From Dryomyza anilis (Eukaryota > Arthropoda > Insecta > Diptera > Dryomyzidae), in NCBI GenBank assembly GCA_951804985.1, contig OX638132.1:106611737-106675736 (forward strand): a DNA stretch of 64,000 nucleotides. Direction: 5' to 3'. Positions 13,767-26,770 of this stretch are shown here, piece by piece. The position numbers and the translations under genes were made by a program. Below the pieces are notes generated by a model, which saw only the letters and a program-made list of their open reading frames with translations, ran no database searches and was not told the DNA's origin. The number at the start of each line of letters is the position of its first letter. Position 1 is the stretch's first letter.

Positions 13767-13825
13767 AATTTTTGAATTTTTCAAACAAACTTTTAAAAAA
13801 ACACAACATGAAAAAATGCGCCTAA

Positions 13826-14168
13826 TATTCAAAATTTGGCGCCTTTTTAAAAGAGCGGAAACTATAGAGAAAGGCGAAAAAATTGCAAAAAATCATAAAA
13901 TTGCAAATTTTCCACCTCTACAGAAGAGCGCAAAATGTTCAAAAAAGCATAAAATTGCAAATGCGTCTAAATTAAAAAATTTGTGCGCCTCTATAAAAGG
14001 GCGCAAAATATAGAGAAAGACGCAAAATTTTCAAAAAAGCATAAAATTGCAAATGCGTCTAATTTATAAAATTTTTGCGCCTCTATAGAAGGGAGCAAAA
14101 TATATAGATAGGCGCAAAATTTGAAGAAAGCATAAAATTGAAAATGCGCTTAATTTACAAAATTTTTG
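13826..14168 (+). repeat. Tandem repeat, about 95-145-bp units
   Basis: Units begin GCGCCT near 13838, 13984 and 14077 and share AAAAGCATAAAATTGCAAATGCG, GCGCAAAAT and TATAGA blocks. The last two copies are about 93 bp apart. No known element is recognised. The open frame at 13816-14013 is a by-product. Confidence 0.7.
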
Positions 14169-15297
14169 GCAGGGTCGAGGCAGTTTAGAAACATTTTTTT
14201 TGGCATATTTTAAAAAGAAATAGGCAGAGTTTGTATTGCAAAATGTTAAACATTATAGGCGCATAACCATACACAATTTTAAGACGAAATTCAAAAGATG
14301 ATGGTCAAAAAGATTATTTTGAATTTAAATTTTACTTTAAACTGTCTATACTAATGCGCTATAGTTTTTAGAATATAAATATATTTTTTTTTGTATATCT
14401 TCGTTGTACAACTATAAGTCCAAATAGCATTTTTGAAAGTTCGATAAAAATTCGACAATTTGTAGTTTTAGATGTGTTGGTGTATTTTTCATAATTAAAA
14501 ATCAAATATTCACAAAATATAGTTTTTAAGTATGTCCAATCGGCATTGCACTATAAGGTTATGATTGTTTCAAATATAATTGAAGAAGTTATCAACAAAA
14601 AAATTGTTTGCATGAAAAAAATTAACTTTTAACCAGAAATCCTGGTTTTCCTCTTCAACAACATTTTGGTTTTCCGTACTGTTTGAGACACCCCTTGAAG
14701 ATTTGAAAAATCTGAAAATTTTATTTTTTTTGCTTTATGGATTTTTGCATATATAAATTTTGTTCAAAATATATATAGTGATTTTTAATAATTATTTTTT
14801 TTAAAACTAGTTAACTTAGAAAAAACACGATTATTCGATTGGAAAGGTAACAAATGTATATAGCTAAAAATGTAATAAAATCGATATTGAAACAAAAATT
14901 ATTTGATGACTTTTAGTTCGATAACGACGATTTATAATCCGATTTTAACGTTTTTATTATTTATGAAATTAAAAAAAAAACTGTTGTAAATTAATTTAAT
15001 AATTGGTCAAGTAACTATTACCTTTTACTTCTTGAATAAATGGTATAAAAAATTAGGTTAAATGTAAAACTTAAGTTTGGTACAAATGGTACAATTGGTA
15101 CAAATGTTATACATCAAATGTTATATATCAAATTCAAATATTCTGTATCTTTGGTTTTGAAATATGCTGACTTGAAAAGTGAAAATAATCATTAAAAATA
15201 CATTGACAAATTGAATTTTGTTTCCAAAGGTTACTGAGATATGTACACCTTCCTAAAATCTTCAAACTATCCCCTCTGTTTGGGTCCAAAACTAAAT
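14169..15297. other. Gene-free AT-rich stretch
   Basis: Nothing beyond AT-rich DNA with short A or T runs is seen. Confidence 0.5.
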
Positions 15298-15340
15298 TAG
15301 GGCGCGGTCGGATTTGTAGTACCCTAGATAAATCGAAAAC

Positions 15341-15514
15341 TATACACCTACCTATATGAACATGTAGGTACTGAAATGAAAGATATTGATCTCACGATTA
15401 TACACCTACCTATATGAACATGTAGGTACTGAAATGAAAGATATTGATCTCACGATTATACACCTACCTATATGAACATGTAGGTACTGAAATGAAAGAT
15501 ATTGATCTCACGAT
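15341..15514 (+). repeat. 58-bp minisatellite, three identical copies
   Basis: Copies start at 15341, 15399 and 15457 with TATACACCTACCTATATGAA and end CTCACGAT, with no differences seen between them. They lie inside the left arm of the outer element, and each contains the imperfect palindrome ACCTACCTATATGAACATGT. The right arm has a single related unit. Confidence 0.85.
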
Positions 15515-16220
15515 TAATATGTTATTATGTTCATGTTCCGATAACTCCAGTAACCTCAAGATCCTTTTTAGTTTTAACGACTGAGTTCATTTTATACACG
15601 AAACAAGTGTGGGTAGGCAAACGAAAAGAAATTTAATCAGGAGTCTATTATACACTAATTACACTCAAGGATTGAAACCTAAACGAATAACGGTTTCGAT
15701 TTCGGTTTTTTCCGTGTTTCGGTTTCGGTTACGGTTTCGGTTTTAAGTTTTTATAACGAAACGGTTTCGGTATACCGGTTCCAAGTTACGGTTTTGATTT
15801 CGGTTTTTGTATAAAATTTCTTTTTTCCATATTTTTCAAATAATTTAATATTGTTTATATGTATGTTATGTTCAATTTGTGATATTGGGGTAAAGTGGGA
15901 AACGAAATTTAAACAATGTTTGTTTTTATTTTAGTGAAAATATTGTGTTATATGAATTATTTAATTGATTTCGCCAAGATACAATTTCAATCGTTGCCAC
16001 AAGCCAATGAAAAGCAACATTTTGACTTCACCTGAGATATGATCTGAATTGCAAAAGTGAGCCGAGAAGCGAACCTTAAACAAGAGCAGCAAGAATACAT
16101 CGGTAATTGTCTTAAACTTCATAAAAAGAAGAATTTTGTGCAATTTCCATCCATAAAAGAAATGTTGAACTGCAATATCTGCCTATATACTTGAAATGTT
16201 CGAACTTGTCGAACTTGCAC

Positions 16221-19200
16221 TTTATTCTAAATGGAGTGTCCTAGAGGGTCGAAAGTAGGGTAATTTTGTTGGTTTTCAAATCCAAATTTTTGATTTGACT
16301 AATTTTATAGCTATTGATGGCCAAATTATTCACTGCAAATTTCATATAATTCGATCAGTAGATTCCGGAGTAATCAGGTTTTGAATTCGAGATTTCTTTA
16401 TTTGGACATAACTCCTAAACGGCGCGTCCTAGAGGGTCGAAAGTAGGCTAATTTTATAGGTATTGATGGTCTAATTATTCACTGCAAATTTCATATAATT
16501 CGATCAGTCGGTTCTGAAGAAATCAGGTTTTGACTTCTAGATTTCTTTAATTGGCTATAACTCCTAAACGGAGCGTCCTAGAGGGTCGAATGTAGGCTAA
16601 TTTTATAGGTATTTATGGCCAAATTATTCACTGCAAATTTCATATAATTCGATCAGTCGGTTCTGAAGAAATCAGGTTTTGACTTCTAGATTTCTTTAAT
16701 TGGCTATAACTCCTAAACGGAGCGTCCTAGAGGGTCGAAAGTAGGCTAATGTTGTTGGTATTCAAATCCAAATTTTTAAATTTCTTTTATTGGCTATAAC
16801 TAAACGGAGCGTACTAGAGGGTCGAATGAAGGCTAATTTTATAGCTATTGATGGCCAAATTATTCACTGCAAATTTCATATAATTAGATCAGTAGATTCC
16901 GGAGTAATCAGGTTTTGAATTCGAGATTTCTTTATTTGGCCATAACTCCTAAACGGCGCGTCCTAGAGGGTCGAAAGTAGGCTAATTTTATAGGTATTGA
17001 TGGTCTAATTATTCACTGCAAATTTCATATAATTCGATCAGTCGGTTCTGAAGAAATCAGGTTTTGACTTCTAGATTTCTTTATTTGGCTAATTTTATAG
17101 GTATTGATGGCCAAATTATTCACTGAAAATTTCATATAATTCGATCAGAACCGACTTCTGAAGAAATCAGGTTTTGACTTCTAGATTTCTTTATTTGGCT
17201 ATAACTCCTAAACGGAGCGTCCTAGAGGGTCGAAAGTAGGCTAATGTTGTTGGTATTCAATCCAAATTTTTAAATTTCTTTAATTGGCTATAACTCCTAA
17301 ACGGAGCGTCCTAGAGGGTCGAAAGTAGGCTAATTTTATAGGTATTGACGGCCTAATTATTCACTGCAAATTTCATATAATTCGATCAGTCGGTTCTGAA
17401 TAAATCATGTTTTGACTTCTAGATTTCTTTAATTGGCTATAACTCCTAAACGGAGTGTCCTAGAGGGTCGAAAGTAGGGTAATTTTGTTGGTTTTCAAAT
17501 CCAAATTTTTGAATTTCTTTTATTGGCTATAACTAAACGGAGCGTACTAGAGGGTCGAATGAAGCCTAATTTTATAGCTATTGATGGCCAAATTATTCAC
17601 TGCAAATTTCATATAATTCGATCGGTAGATTCCGGAGTAATCAGGTTTTGAATTCGAGATTTCTTTATTTGGCCATAACTCCTAAACGGAGCGTCCTAGA
17701 GGGTCGAAAGTAGACTAATTTTATAGGTATTGATGGCCTAATTATTCACTGCAAATTTCATATAATTCGATCAGTCGGTTCTGAAGAAATCAGGTTTTGA
17801 CTTCTAGATTTCTTTAATTGGCTATAACTCCTAAACGGAGCGTCCTAGAGGGTCGAATGTAGGCTAATTTTATAGGTATTTATGGCCAAATTATTCACTG
17901 CAAATTTTATATAATTCGATCAGTCGGTACTGAAGAAATCAGGTTTTGACTTCTAGATTTCTTTAATTGGCTATAACTTCTAAACGGAGCGTCCTAGAGG
18001 GTCGAAAGTAGGCTAATGTTGTTGGCATTCAAATCCAAATTTTTAAATTTCTTTAATTGGCTATAACTCCTAAACGGAGCGTCCTAGAGGTCGAAAGTAG
18101 GCTAATTTTATACGTATTTATGGCCAAATTATTCACTGCAAATTTCATATAATTCGATCAGTCGACCGACTTCTGAAGAAATCAGGTTTTGACTTCTAGA
18201 TTTCTTTATTTGGCTATAACTCCTAAACGGAGCGTCCTAGAGGGTCGAAAGTAGGCTAATGTTGTTGGTATTCAATCCAAATTTTTAAATTTCTTTAATT
18301 GGCTATAACTCCTAAACGGAGCGTCCTAGAGGGTCGAAAGTAGGTTCAATTTGTTGGTATTCAAATCCAAATTTTTGAATTTCTTTTATTGGCTAAACTA
18401 AACGGAGCGTCCTAGAGGGTCGAATGTAGGCTAATTATATAGGTATTTATGGCCAAATTATTCACTGCAAATTTCATATAATTCGATCAGTCGATTCCGG
18501 AGTAATCAGGTTTTGAATTCTAGAATTCTTTATTTGGCTATAACTCCTAAACGGAGCGTCCTAGAGGGTCGAAAGTAGGCTAATTTTATAGGTATTGACG
18601 GCCTAATTATTCACTGCAAATTTCATATAATTCGATCAGTCGGTTCTGAATAAATCATGTTTTGACTTCTAGATTTCTTTAATTGGCTATAACTCCTAAA
18701 CGGAGTGTCCTAGAGGGTCGAAAGTAGGGTAATTTTGTTGGTTTTCAAATCCAAATTTTTGAATTTCTTTTATTGGCTATAACTAAACGGAGCGTACTAG
18801 AGGGTCGAATGAAGGCTAATTTTATAGCTATTGATGGCCAAATTATTCACTGCAAATTTCATATAATTCGATCGGTAGATTCCGGAGTAATCAGGTTTTG
18901 AATTCGAGATTTCTTTATTTGGCCATAACTCCTAAACGGAGCGTCCTAGAGGGTCGAAAGTAGACTAATTTTATAGGTATTGATGGCCTAATTATTCACT
19001 GCAAATTTCATATAATTCGATCAGTCGGTTCTGAAGAAATCAGGTTTTGACTTCTAGATTTCTTTAATTGGCTATAACTCCTAAACGGAGCGTCCTAGAG
19101 GGTCGAATGTAGGCTAATTTTATAGGTATTTATGGCCAAATTATTCACTGCAAATTTCATATAATTCGATCAGTCGGTTCTGAAGAAATCAGGTTTTGAC

Positions 19201-21885
19201 TTCTAGATTTCTTTAATTGGCTATAACTCCTAAACGGAGCGTCCTAGAGGGTCGAAAGTAGGCTAATGTTGTTGGTATTCAAATCCAAATTTTTAAATTT
19301 CTTTTATTGGCTATAACTAAACGGAGCGTACTAGAGGGTCGAATGAAGGCTAATTTTATAGCTATTGATGGCCAAATTATTCACTGCAAATTTCATATAA
19401 TTCGATCAGTAGATTCCGGAGTAATCAGGTTTTGAATTCGAGATTTCTTTATTTGGCCATAACTCCTAAACGGCGCGTCCTAGAGGGTCGAAAGTAGGCT
19501 AATTTTATAGGTATTGATGGTCTAATTATTCACTGCAAATTTCATATAATTCGATCAGTCGGTTCTGAAGAAATCAGGTTTTGACTTCTAGATTTCTTTA
19601 TTTGGCTAATTTTATAGGTATTGATGGCCAAATTATTCACTGAAAATTTCATATAATTCGATCAGAACCGACTTCTGAAGAAATCAGGTTTTGACTTCTA
19701 GATTTCTTTATTTGGCTATAACTCCTAAACGGAGCGTCCTAGAGGGTCGAAAGTAGGCTAATGTTGGTATTCAATCCAAATTTTTAAATTTCTTTAATTG
19801 GCTATAACTCCTAAACGGAGCGTCCTAGAGGGTCGAAAGTAGGCTAATTTTATAGGTATTGACGGCCTAATTATTCACTGCAAATTTCATATAATTCGAT
19901 CAGTCGGTTCTGAATAAATCATGTTTTGACTTCTAGATTTCTTTAATTGGCTATAACTCCTAAACGGAGTGTCCTAGAGGGTCGAAAGTAGGGTAATTTT
20001 GTTGGTTTTCAAATCCAAATTTTTGAATTTCTTTTATTGGCTATAACTAAACGGAGCGTACTAGAGGGTCGAATGAAGCCTAATTTTATAGCTATTGATG
20101 GCCAAATTATTCACTGCAAATTTCATATAATTCGATCGGTAGATTCCGGAGTAATCAGGTTTTGAATTCGAGATTTCTTTATTTGGCCATAACTCCTAAA
20201 CGGAGCGTCCTAGAGGGTCGAAAGTAGACTAATTTTATAGGTATTGATGGCCTAATTATTCACTGCAAATTTCATATAATTCGATCAGTCGGTTCTGAAG
20301 AAATCAGGTTTTGACTTCTAGATTTCTTTAATTGGCTATAACTCCTAAACGGAGCGTCCTAGAGGGTCGAATGTAGGCTAATTTTTTAGGTATTTATGGC
20401 CAAATTATTCACTGCAAATTTTATATAATTCGATCAGTCGGTACTGAAGAAATCAGGTTTTGACTTCTAGATTTCTTTAATTGGCTATAACTCCTAAACG
20501 GAGCGTCCTAGAGGGTCGAAAGTAGGCTAATGTTGTTGGCATTCAAATCCAAATTTTTAAATTTCTTTAATTGGCTATAACTCCTAAACGGAGCGTCCTA
20601 GAGGTCGAAAGTAGGCTAATTTTATACGTATTTATGGCCAAATTATTCACTGCAAATTTCATATAATTCGATCAGTCGATTCTGGAGTAATCAGGTTTTG
20701 AATTCGAGATTTCTTTATTTGGGTATAACTCCGAAACGGAGCGTCCTAGAGGGTCGAAAGTAGGCTTATTTTATAGGTATTGATGGCCTAATTATTCACT
20801 GCAAATTTCATATAATTCGATCAGTCGGTTCTGAAGAAATCAGGTTTTGACTTCTAGATTTCTTTAATTGGCTATAACTCCTAAACGGAGCGTCCTAGAG
20901 GGTCGAAAGTAGGCTAATTTTGTTGGTATTCAAATCCAAATTTTTTAATTTCTTTAATTGGCTATAACTCCTAAACGGAGCGTCCTAGTGGGTAGGCTAA
21001 TTTTATAGCTATTGATGGCCAAATTATTCACTGCACATTTCATAGAATTCGATCAGTCGGTTCTGGAGTAATCAGATTTTGAATTCTAGATTTCTTTAAT
21101 TGGATATAACTCCTAAACGGAGCGTCCTAGAGGGTCGAATGTATGGTAATTTTGTTGGTTTTCAAATCCAAATTTTTGAATTTCTTTTATTGGCTATAAC
21201 TAAACGGAGCGTACTAGAGGGTCGAAAGTATGGTAATTTTGTTGGTTTTTAAATCCAAATTTTTGAATTTCTTTTATTGGCTATAACTAAACGGAGCGTA
21301 CTAGAGGGTCGAAAGTAGGCTAATTTTATAGCTATTGATGGCCAAATTATTCACTGCAAATTTCATATAATTCGATCAGTCGGTTCTGGAGTAATCAGGT
21401 TTTGAATTCTAGATTTCTTTATTTGGCTATAACTCCTAAACAGAGCGTCCTAGAGGGTCGAAAGTGGGCTAATTTTGTTGGTATTCAAATCCCAATTTTT
21501 GAATTTCTTGAATTGGCTATAACTCCTAAACGGAGCGTCCTAGAGGGTCGAAAGAAGTCTAATTTTATAGGTATTGATGGCCAAATTATTCACTGCAAAT
21601 TTCATATAATTCGATCAGTCGGTTCTGGAGTAATCAGGTTTTGAATTCTAGATTTCTTTATTTGGCTATAACTCCTAAACGGAGCGTCCTAGAGGGTCGA
21701 AAGAAGTCTAATTTTATAGGTATTGATGGCCAAATTATTCACTGCAAATTTCATATAATTCGATCAGTCGATTCTGGAGTAATCAGGTTTTGAATTCTAG
21801 ATTTCTTTATTTGGCTATAACTCCTAAACGGAGCGTCCTAGAGGGTCGAAAGAAGTCTAATTTTATAGGTATTGAATTTTATAGC
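16221..21885 (+). repeat. Two-monomer satellite array with higher-order repeats
   Basis: About 40 units share CTAAACGGAGCGTCCTAGAG followed by GGTCGAAAGTAGGCTAAT. The spacing alternates between about 148 bp (a long monomer with ATTATTCACTGCAAATTTCA and an ATTCGATCAGTCGGTTCTG-type segment) and about 88 bp (a short monomer with TTGTTGGTATTCAAATCC). Higher-order structure is visible: the block starting GGTATTGACGGCCTAATT recurs at 17341, 18591 and 19855, giving a unit of 1250-1264 bp. No coding function. Short open frames (for example 21402-21644) come from the repeat. Confidence 0.9.
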
Positions 21886-22417
21886 TATTGCTTTTATAGC
21901 TAGAAGTAGTTACTGAGATTTTTATAATTTTACTTTTTTTTCTATTTTTTTCTTGCATTACCATTGTTTTTTTATTATCTTATTATAATTCTGTTATCCT
22001 TAATATATATTTCCAAAATTGAGCTGGTTTGAAAAATCACAGAAAAATCAATTAAAGGACCCTTTAAATGGTATTCTATTGAATGATCCTTTAAAATAAT
22101 TCAATAATTATTCAAATTGTTAAAGTTAGCACCTTTTTATATGAACGTACTTTTTCTTGTTAACTTAAAAATGCTGTCTAAATGTATAATTTGCATCTAA
22201 ATATTTTACTTTCCAGTGCTTAGAAAAACTCCTAAATGAATAACACACAGTTAACAATGATGAATTTTAAACTAGTCTTAACAAATTAGATTTGTCAAAT
22301 ATAAACACATCTCAGAGCTTGATAAGTTGCTATTCCCTGCTAAGTTGATTTTCATACAAAAATTGTAATAGATTTTAAAAATTTGTTAAGTATAGCCAGT
22401 TAGCAGGACTTAACAAC

Positions 22418-24145
22418 CCAAGAAACAAAACGGTCCGTTAACGGTGCCGTATACGGAACAGCAATACGGAATACGATTCCGTAAACGTTCCGTTTTCTGG
22501 ATACGAAAACGGTACAGTCAACGGATAAAGAGGAACATCGAAACGGATTTCGAATCAGTTGAGAGTACATTTCGACGGTACGTTAACGGACCGTCATACT
22601 GGATGTCAAACGGAGTGAGTCCGTTGAGACTACGTTTCGACGGTACGTTTACGGACCGTCATACTGGATGAAATACGGAGTGAATCAGTTGATAATACGT
22701 TTCGATGGTCCGTTAACGGACCGTCATTCTGGACAAACTACGGAGTGAGTCCGTTGAGATTGTGTTTCGACGCTCCGTTAACGTACCGTAGGTCTGTATG
22801 AAAAACGGAATGAATAGATTAAAAACACCTTACAAAATTACCTTTTTCATAGTATTATTATTATTTTAAAGCAAATTAAAAATAATTACAAAATCAATTA
22901 AAACAATAATGATAAAATTAAGCAATAAAATATTACAATATGTTAGAATTAATTAATATATTAATATACTATTCGTTGAATTGTCTTTTTTAACATCTAT
23001 CTATTCCTTGATATGAACATCTGTAAATAAAAAAAAAAAATATTATTATTTATAACACAAATAATTAAATTTCAAGAATAAATTTAAACCCCACGTCAAT
23101 AGAATTTAAAATCCAATATAAAGAATAATATAGTAATTAAAATGCTTTGTAAAAAACCAATATTTAAATGAATGACTCACATCAATTAAAAATGGAAATA
23201 ATTGTAAAACGAATTATTTACACACCACAAATTATATTATAAAATTACCCCTTTCCCGCAACGATTAAAAATACCAAAAATAATAAATTTATAAGAGAGT
23301 TGGCAACTATGCCACAATAGTATATGTCCCACATAGTGGCAACTACGATTATTAATGTCAATTTTACTTACATTAGTTGGTATTTATTTGAAATCTAATG
23401 CGCGCACTTTGGGTAGGCGTCAGCGACTAACCATAGCAATTCCATGCTTCAGCCTCACCAAGCCACCGTTGCAACATTCCGAAGAAGTTCAAGATAATAG
23501 AAGATTTAAGACTTCACGCTGAGGCAGATTTGGATGCACAGTTCTTCGCTAATATAACGCGACATCGTCGTTGCCGCTCGCGCCACTTTCAATGGTTCAC
23601 ACTAGCGCTGAGTGTGTTCCAATTTTGCAGGTCATTGCAAATGCAAGCCCAAAGTTTTTCCGGCAATGTCTTGCACTGGACTTTGTAACCTGAAATTTCT
23701 AAAATAATTTAGTTATTCAATATTTCTATTTTTACTTACATTCTTTGTATTCCACGCACATCTGCTAAATTGCTTGTAAATAGTTTCCATTCGCAATAGT
23801 TTCCATTTTGATAAAATTTTATTTCAAAATGAATTGCAAATTAAGCAATCCAGTACTAACGGAAGAAAAACGACACCGTTGAAACGGAGTTTTTACGGAA
23901 ACATTACGGAGTACTCCGTTTCAACGGTACCGTATACGACTACAGCAAAACGGCAATCATACGGAGTTATTTAGAAATACGGAGCAAAACGGAATTCTAA
24001 CGGAGTCGTCCGATTTGACGGTACGTTAACGGACCGTAATCGTATATGCTACGACGGATACTTGCTCAATACTCCGTAAACATGCCGTCAATGACGGTAT
24101 TGTGATTCCGTGAGTGTCGTAAGCTCCGTAGAAATGTTTCTTGGG
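22418..24145. mobile_element. Nested inverted-repeat element rich in CGGTCCG palindromes
   Basis: Ends CCCAAGAAAC (22418-22427) and GTTTCTTGGG (24136-24145) are perfect inverted repeats, with AA outside both. The left arm has four tandem units of about 76 bp built on ACGTTAACGGACCGTCATACTG. The right arm (about 23860-24130) has related ACGG/CCGT motifs, including ACGTTAACGGACCGT. The central kilobase (22840-23860) is AT-rich then mixed, with no recognisable coding frame. It shares its terminal motif with the element at 27583-28610. Confidence 0.6.
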
Positions 24146-24847
24146 AAGTTATATGAATACCCATAATATCATTAAAAATGAAATCATTTTTTAACAATGA
24201 GTTGCTGGTGTTTTGTTGTTAATTCGATTTACCGCTACATAAATTAATGAAAAAAAAAACAATTTTAGGCCAAAGATCGTTGTTTTGGTAATATTGTTTC
24301 TCAAAAAACAACATGTTAATTTTTGTACAACAAAACATTTTTATTTTGGGAACTCCAAATTTTATTAATGACATTTAAACATGCGCTGTACTTAAGATCT
24401 TCTATATAAAATAAAATATGTTTTACTGTTTTTTTTTATACTTTAAAATACTTTTTAAAAACCGTTTTAAACCGGTATAAAACCGAAACCGTTTATTTCG
24501 GTTTTGGATATCGGTTTATTTATGATTTTCGTATAACGGTTTCGGTTTTGGTTTTAAAAATGAAACGGTTTTAAACGGATATCGGTTACGGTTTCATTCT
24601 TTGATTACACTATTTATTTTTAAAAAAACGACCTCAATATAACTTTCCAATGAAATATTATAATTAATTGTTGGGTTGTTTTTTTTTTTATTCTTTACAT
24701 AATTACAAATTCTAATCGCTATCATAAAAATGACCATATAATTACAAATGTTGCATTATTACCTTTCATTTGAGTACCTATATGATCAAATTTATAGGTG
24801 CACCGGATTTCGATTTTTCTAGGTTATCACAGATCCGTCCGCACCCT

Positions 24848-25958
24848 ATATTTTTTCATGTTTAAGGAAATAAAACTGTTGATTCAAAGAAAAAAAAGTT
24901 GGTTTAAAGAACTACAGTTGTGTATAATTCATTATTCACTGTATTTGATGAGAAAATATAAAAAAGGGCACAAAATAAATTTTTGGGGCGCATTTTAGAA
25001 AAAATGGAAAAAAAGCGCTATTGGACAAAGGGGCGTGGTACCTCCCATATAACTAAAACTTTAAAATTGTATAACTCCTGAAGGGTTATACAATTTTCAT
25101 AAATAAAACTCCAATCGCCACGTACAATGTAGGCGGGATTGGTAAAAGGGGTGTGGCACTACGTTCAAAGGGGGCGGGATTATAAAAAGGGACATGGCAC
25201 TAAGTTCAATGGGGGTGGACAATCACCAAATAGGGAAAAGAGGCGTAAAAGTATCCACACTTTAAAAAGAAATAGTTTTAATATTACAAAATATTGAAAT
25301 ATATAAATTAATGATACTAAATTTTTCTAATATCAAATTAATAGGACGTTTTCTTCTGAGTGTAGGTACACCGTTTACAATTCATGTTTAAAAATTGATA
25401 CCAAATATTAACTTATAAATTATGAACGTTCATATTTTTTCAAGTATTGTCTAAATCTGTAGAAAAGTGTGTAAAAGAATTTTGAAATAAAGCACAAACT
25501 CAAAATTACCCTGTAACCAGAGAGTATAGATTTTTAATAGAGATTCCTTCCGAGTTTGCTGGCGTCGCTGCCAAAACATTGGTTATGTGGAAGTGGAATT
25601 TTACAGATTGAAGTTAACAGAGGAAAACAGTTCACAAAACTGGATCTGTCTGCGGATAATTTGCAATCAAACTTACCAAGATATATTGCAATCCAACTCC
25701 TTATAAATTTCAATTATTTTTCTGGCCAAAAATGTGGCAGAAAACATCAGAATATTGATTTGAAAATGTGTCTGTTGACAAAATTTTGGTTTCAATTTCC
25801 ACATAACCAATGTTTGAATTTATTTGACAAAAGTGGCAGCGAAACCACCTGTACGGAAACTCTATATCAAATATATACTCTCTGCTGTAACGTAAAAACA
25901 ATACGTCAAAAACAAAAAAAAATCAGGGAGAGAATTTTTTTTTTTTTTAAATATAACC
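24848..25958. repeat. Dispersed repeat fragments
   Basis: 25030-25110 (GGGGCGTGGTACCTCCCATA) is like 13555-13640. 25556-25900 shares ACATTGGTTATGTGGAA and a TTTGACAAAAGTGGC block with 49000-49165 (part inverted) and 37345-37430. The 147-codon frame at 25556-25999 shows no domain and shares these non-coding repeats, so it is not called as a gene. Confidence 0.55.
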
Positions 25959-25960
25959 TA

Positions 25961-26721
25961 CACTCTAAGAAATGTGATTTAGGAGTAGTACATTTTTAAC
26001 ATTTATTACAGTTAATTTACTCATTTTTAAAAATAAAAACACTAATACGTCTGTAAAAATAAACATCTGACGTGTTTTTCATGAAAAATATGTTATTTTA
26101 TACAAATGAACTGTTTTGAGCTGAATCGCACTTTTAAAATGGTAAATTAACAGATTCTGCAATGTTTTGTATACATTCAAGTGTTTATATATAAAATTAC
26201 GTCTAGCCACACACATATTTGTGTAACAAGATCATTAGCTGACGCGAACGCTCTCGTCTGCGCCATTTTAGAAGACTCTACAGAAAAGAAAACTTGCATA
26301 TATTAAATAAAATAATTATGCAAGGGGCGGATTGTTGAAGAATGTGAAATTAATTGAAATGTAATTGAAATGACATCTCCCAAGATGTACATTCATGTTT
26401 GTGGACATTTGTGAACTTCTTCATTTTGTGTACAGATATTTTTTCACATTTGCTGAATCCGCCTCGTTGAGATGATGTAAAGTTTTCCAATAATATTTAA
26501 CCCGCTCTGTTGTGCTTTTTTTAACACGCATTAAGTGAATAAATACAGGGTTTTGTGTGTATTTTTTACACTCATAAAATTGTATTTTGACACTACAGAT
26601 GTGTACTAATTTTACATACTTTTATGAGTAAATTTTATGTTTACACATTCGTTGGAATTTACTACATTAATAAAAGGAAACCGGTTTCCTACATTTATTA
26701 TAGTAAATTTTTCTTAGAGTG
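25961..26721. mobile_element. TA-flanked MITE, CACTCTAAGAAA ends
   Basis: The left end CACTCTAAGAAA (25961-25972) is inverted at the right end TTTCTTAGAGTG (26710-26721), each bordered by TA (25959-25960 and 26722-26723). Further subterminal inverted matches exist (ACATTTATTACAGT left, ACATTTATTATAGT right). At 761 bp with no coding frame this fits a Tc1/mariner-type MITE. Confidence 0.75.
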
Positions 26722-26770
26722 TACTCGAAATAAATTATGTCAGCGCTCAAACTGAGATGAGATAAAATTT

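Larger units (their letters stand above)
15666..24603. mobile_element. hAT-like non-autonomous element carrying satellite
   Basis: A perfect 8-bp direct duplication ATTACACT flanks it (15658-15665 and 24604-24611). The terminal inverted repeats are CAAGGATTGAAACC (left) and CAAAGAATGAAACC (right, read inward), 12 of 14 matching. Both ends are packed with iterated CGGTTT/AAACCG motifs, as expected of hAT subterminal transposase sites. At 8938 bp with no transposase frame it is non-autonomous and unusually long; most of its length is the satellite at 16221-21885 and the nested element at 22418-24145. Confidence 0.7.
15300..24847. mobile_element. Outer inverted-repeat element split by later insertions
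   Basis: The left end GGGCGCGGTCGGAT (15300-15313) and the right end ATCCGTCCGCACCC (24834-24847) are inverted near-matches, each bordered by TA. The similarity continues inward (AAATCGAAAACTATACACCTA on the left, the complement of TAGGTGCACCGGATTTCGATTTT on the right). Without the hAT-like insert it would be only about 0.6 kb. A TA duplication is typical of Tc1/mariner-type and related elements, but no transposase is present. Confidence 0.6.

Noticed and set aside
16221..21885. CRISPR-like array
   Set aside because: The repeats are continuous monomers without unique spacers and the genome is eukaryotic; it is a satellite.
22444..22671. 75-codon frame on +
   Set aside because: Made of the tandem CGGTCCG units of the inverted-repeat element.
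25556..25999. 147-codon open frame on +
   Set aside because: No domain is recognisable and segments recur non-coding and inverted at 37345 and 49000.
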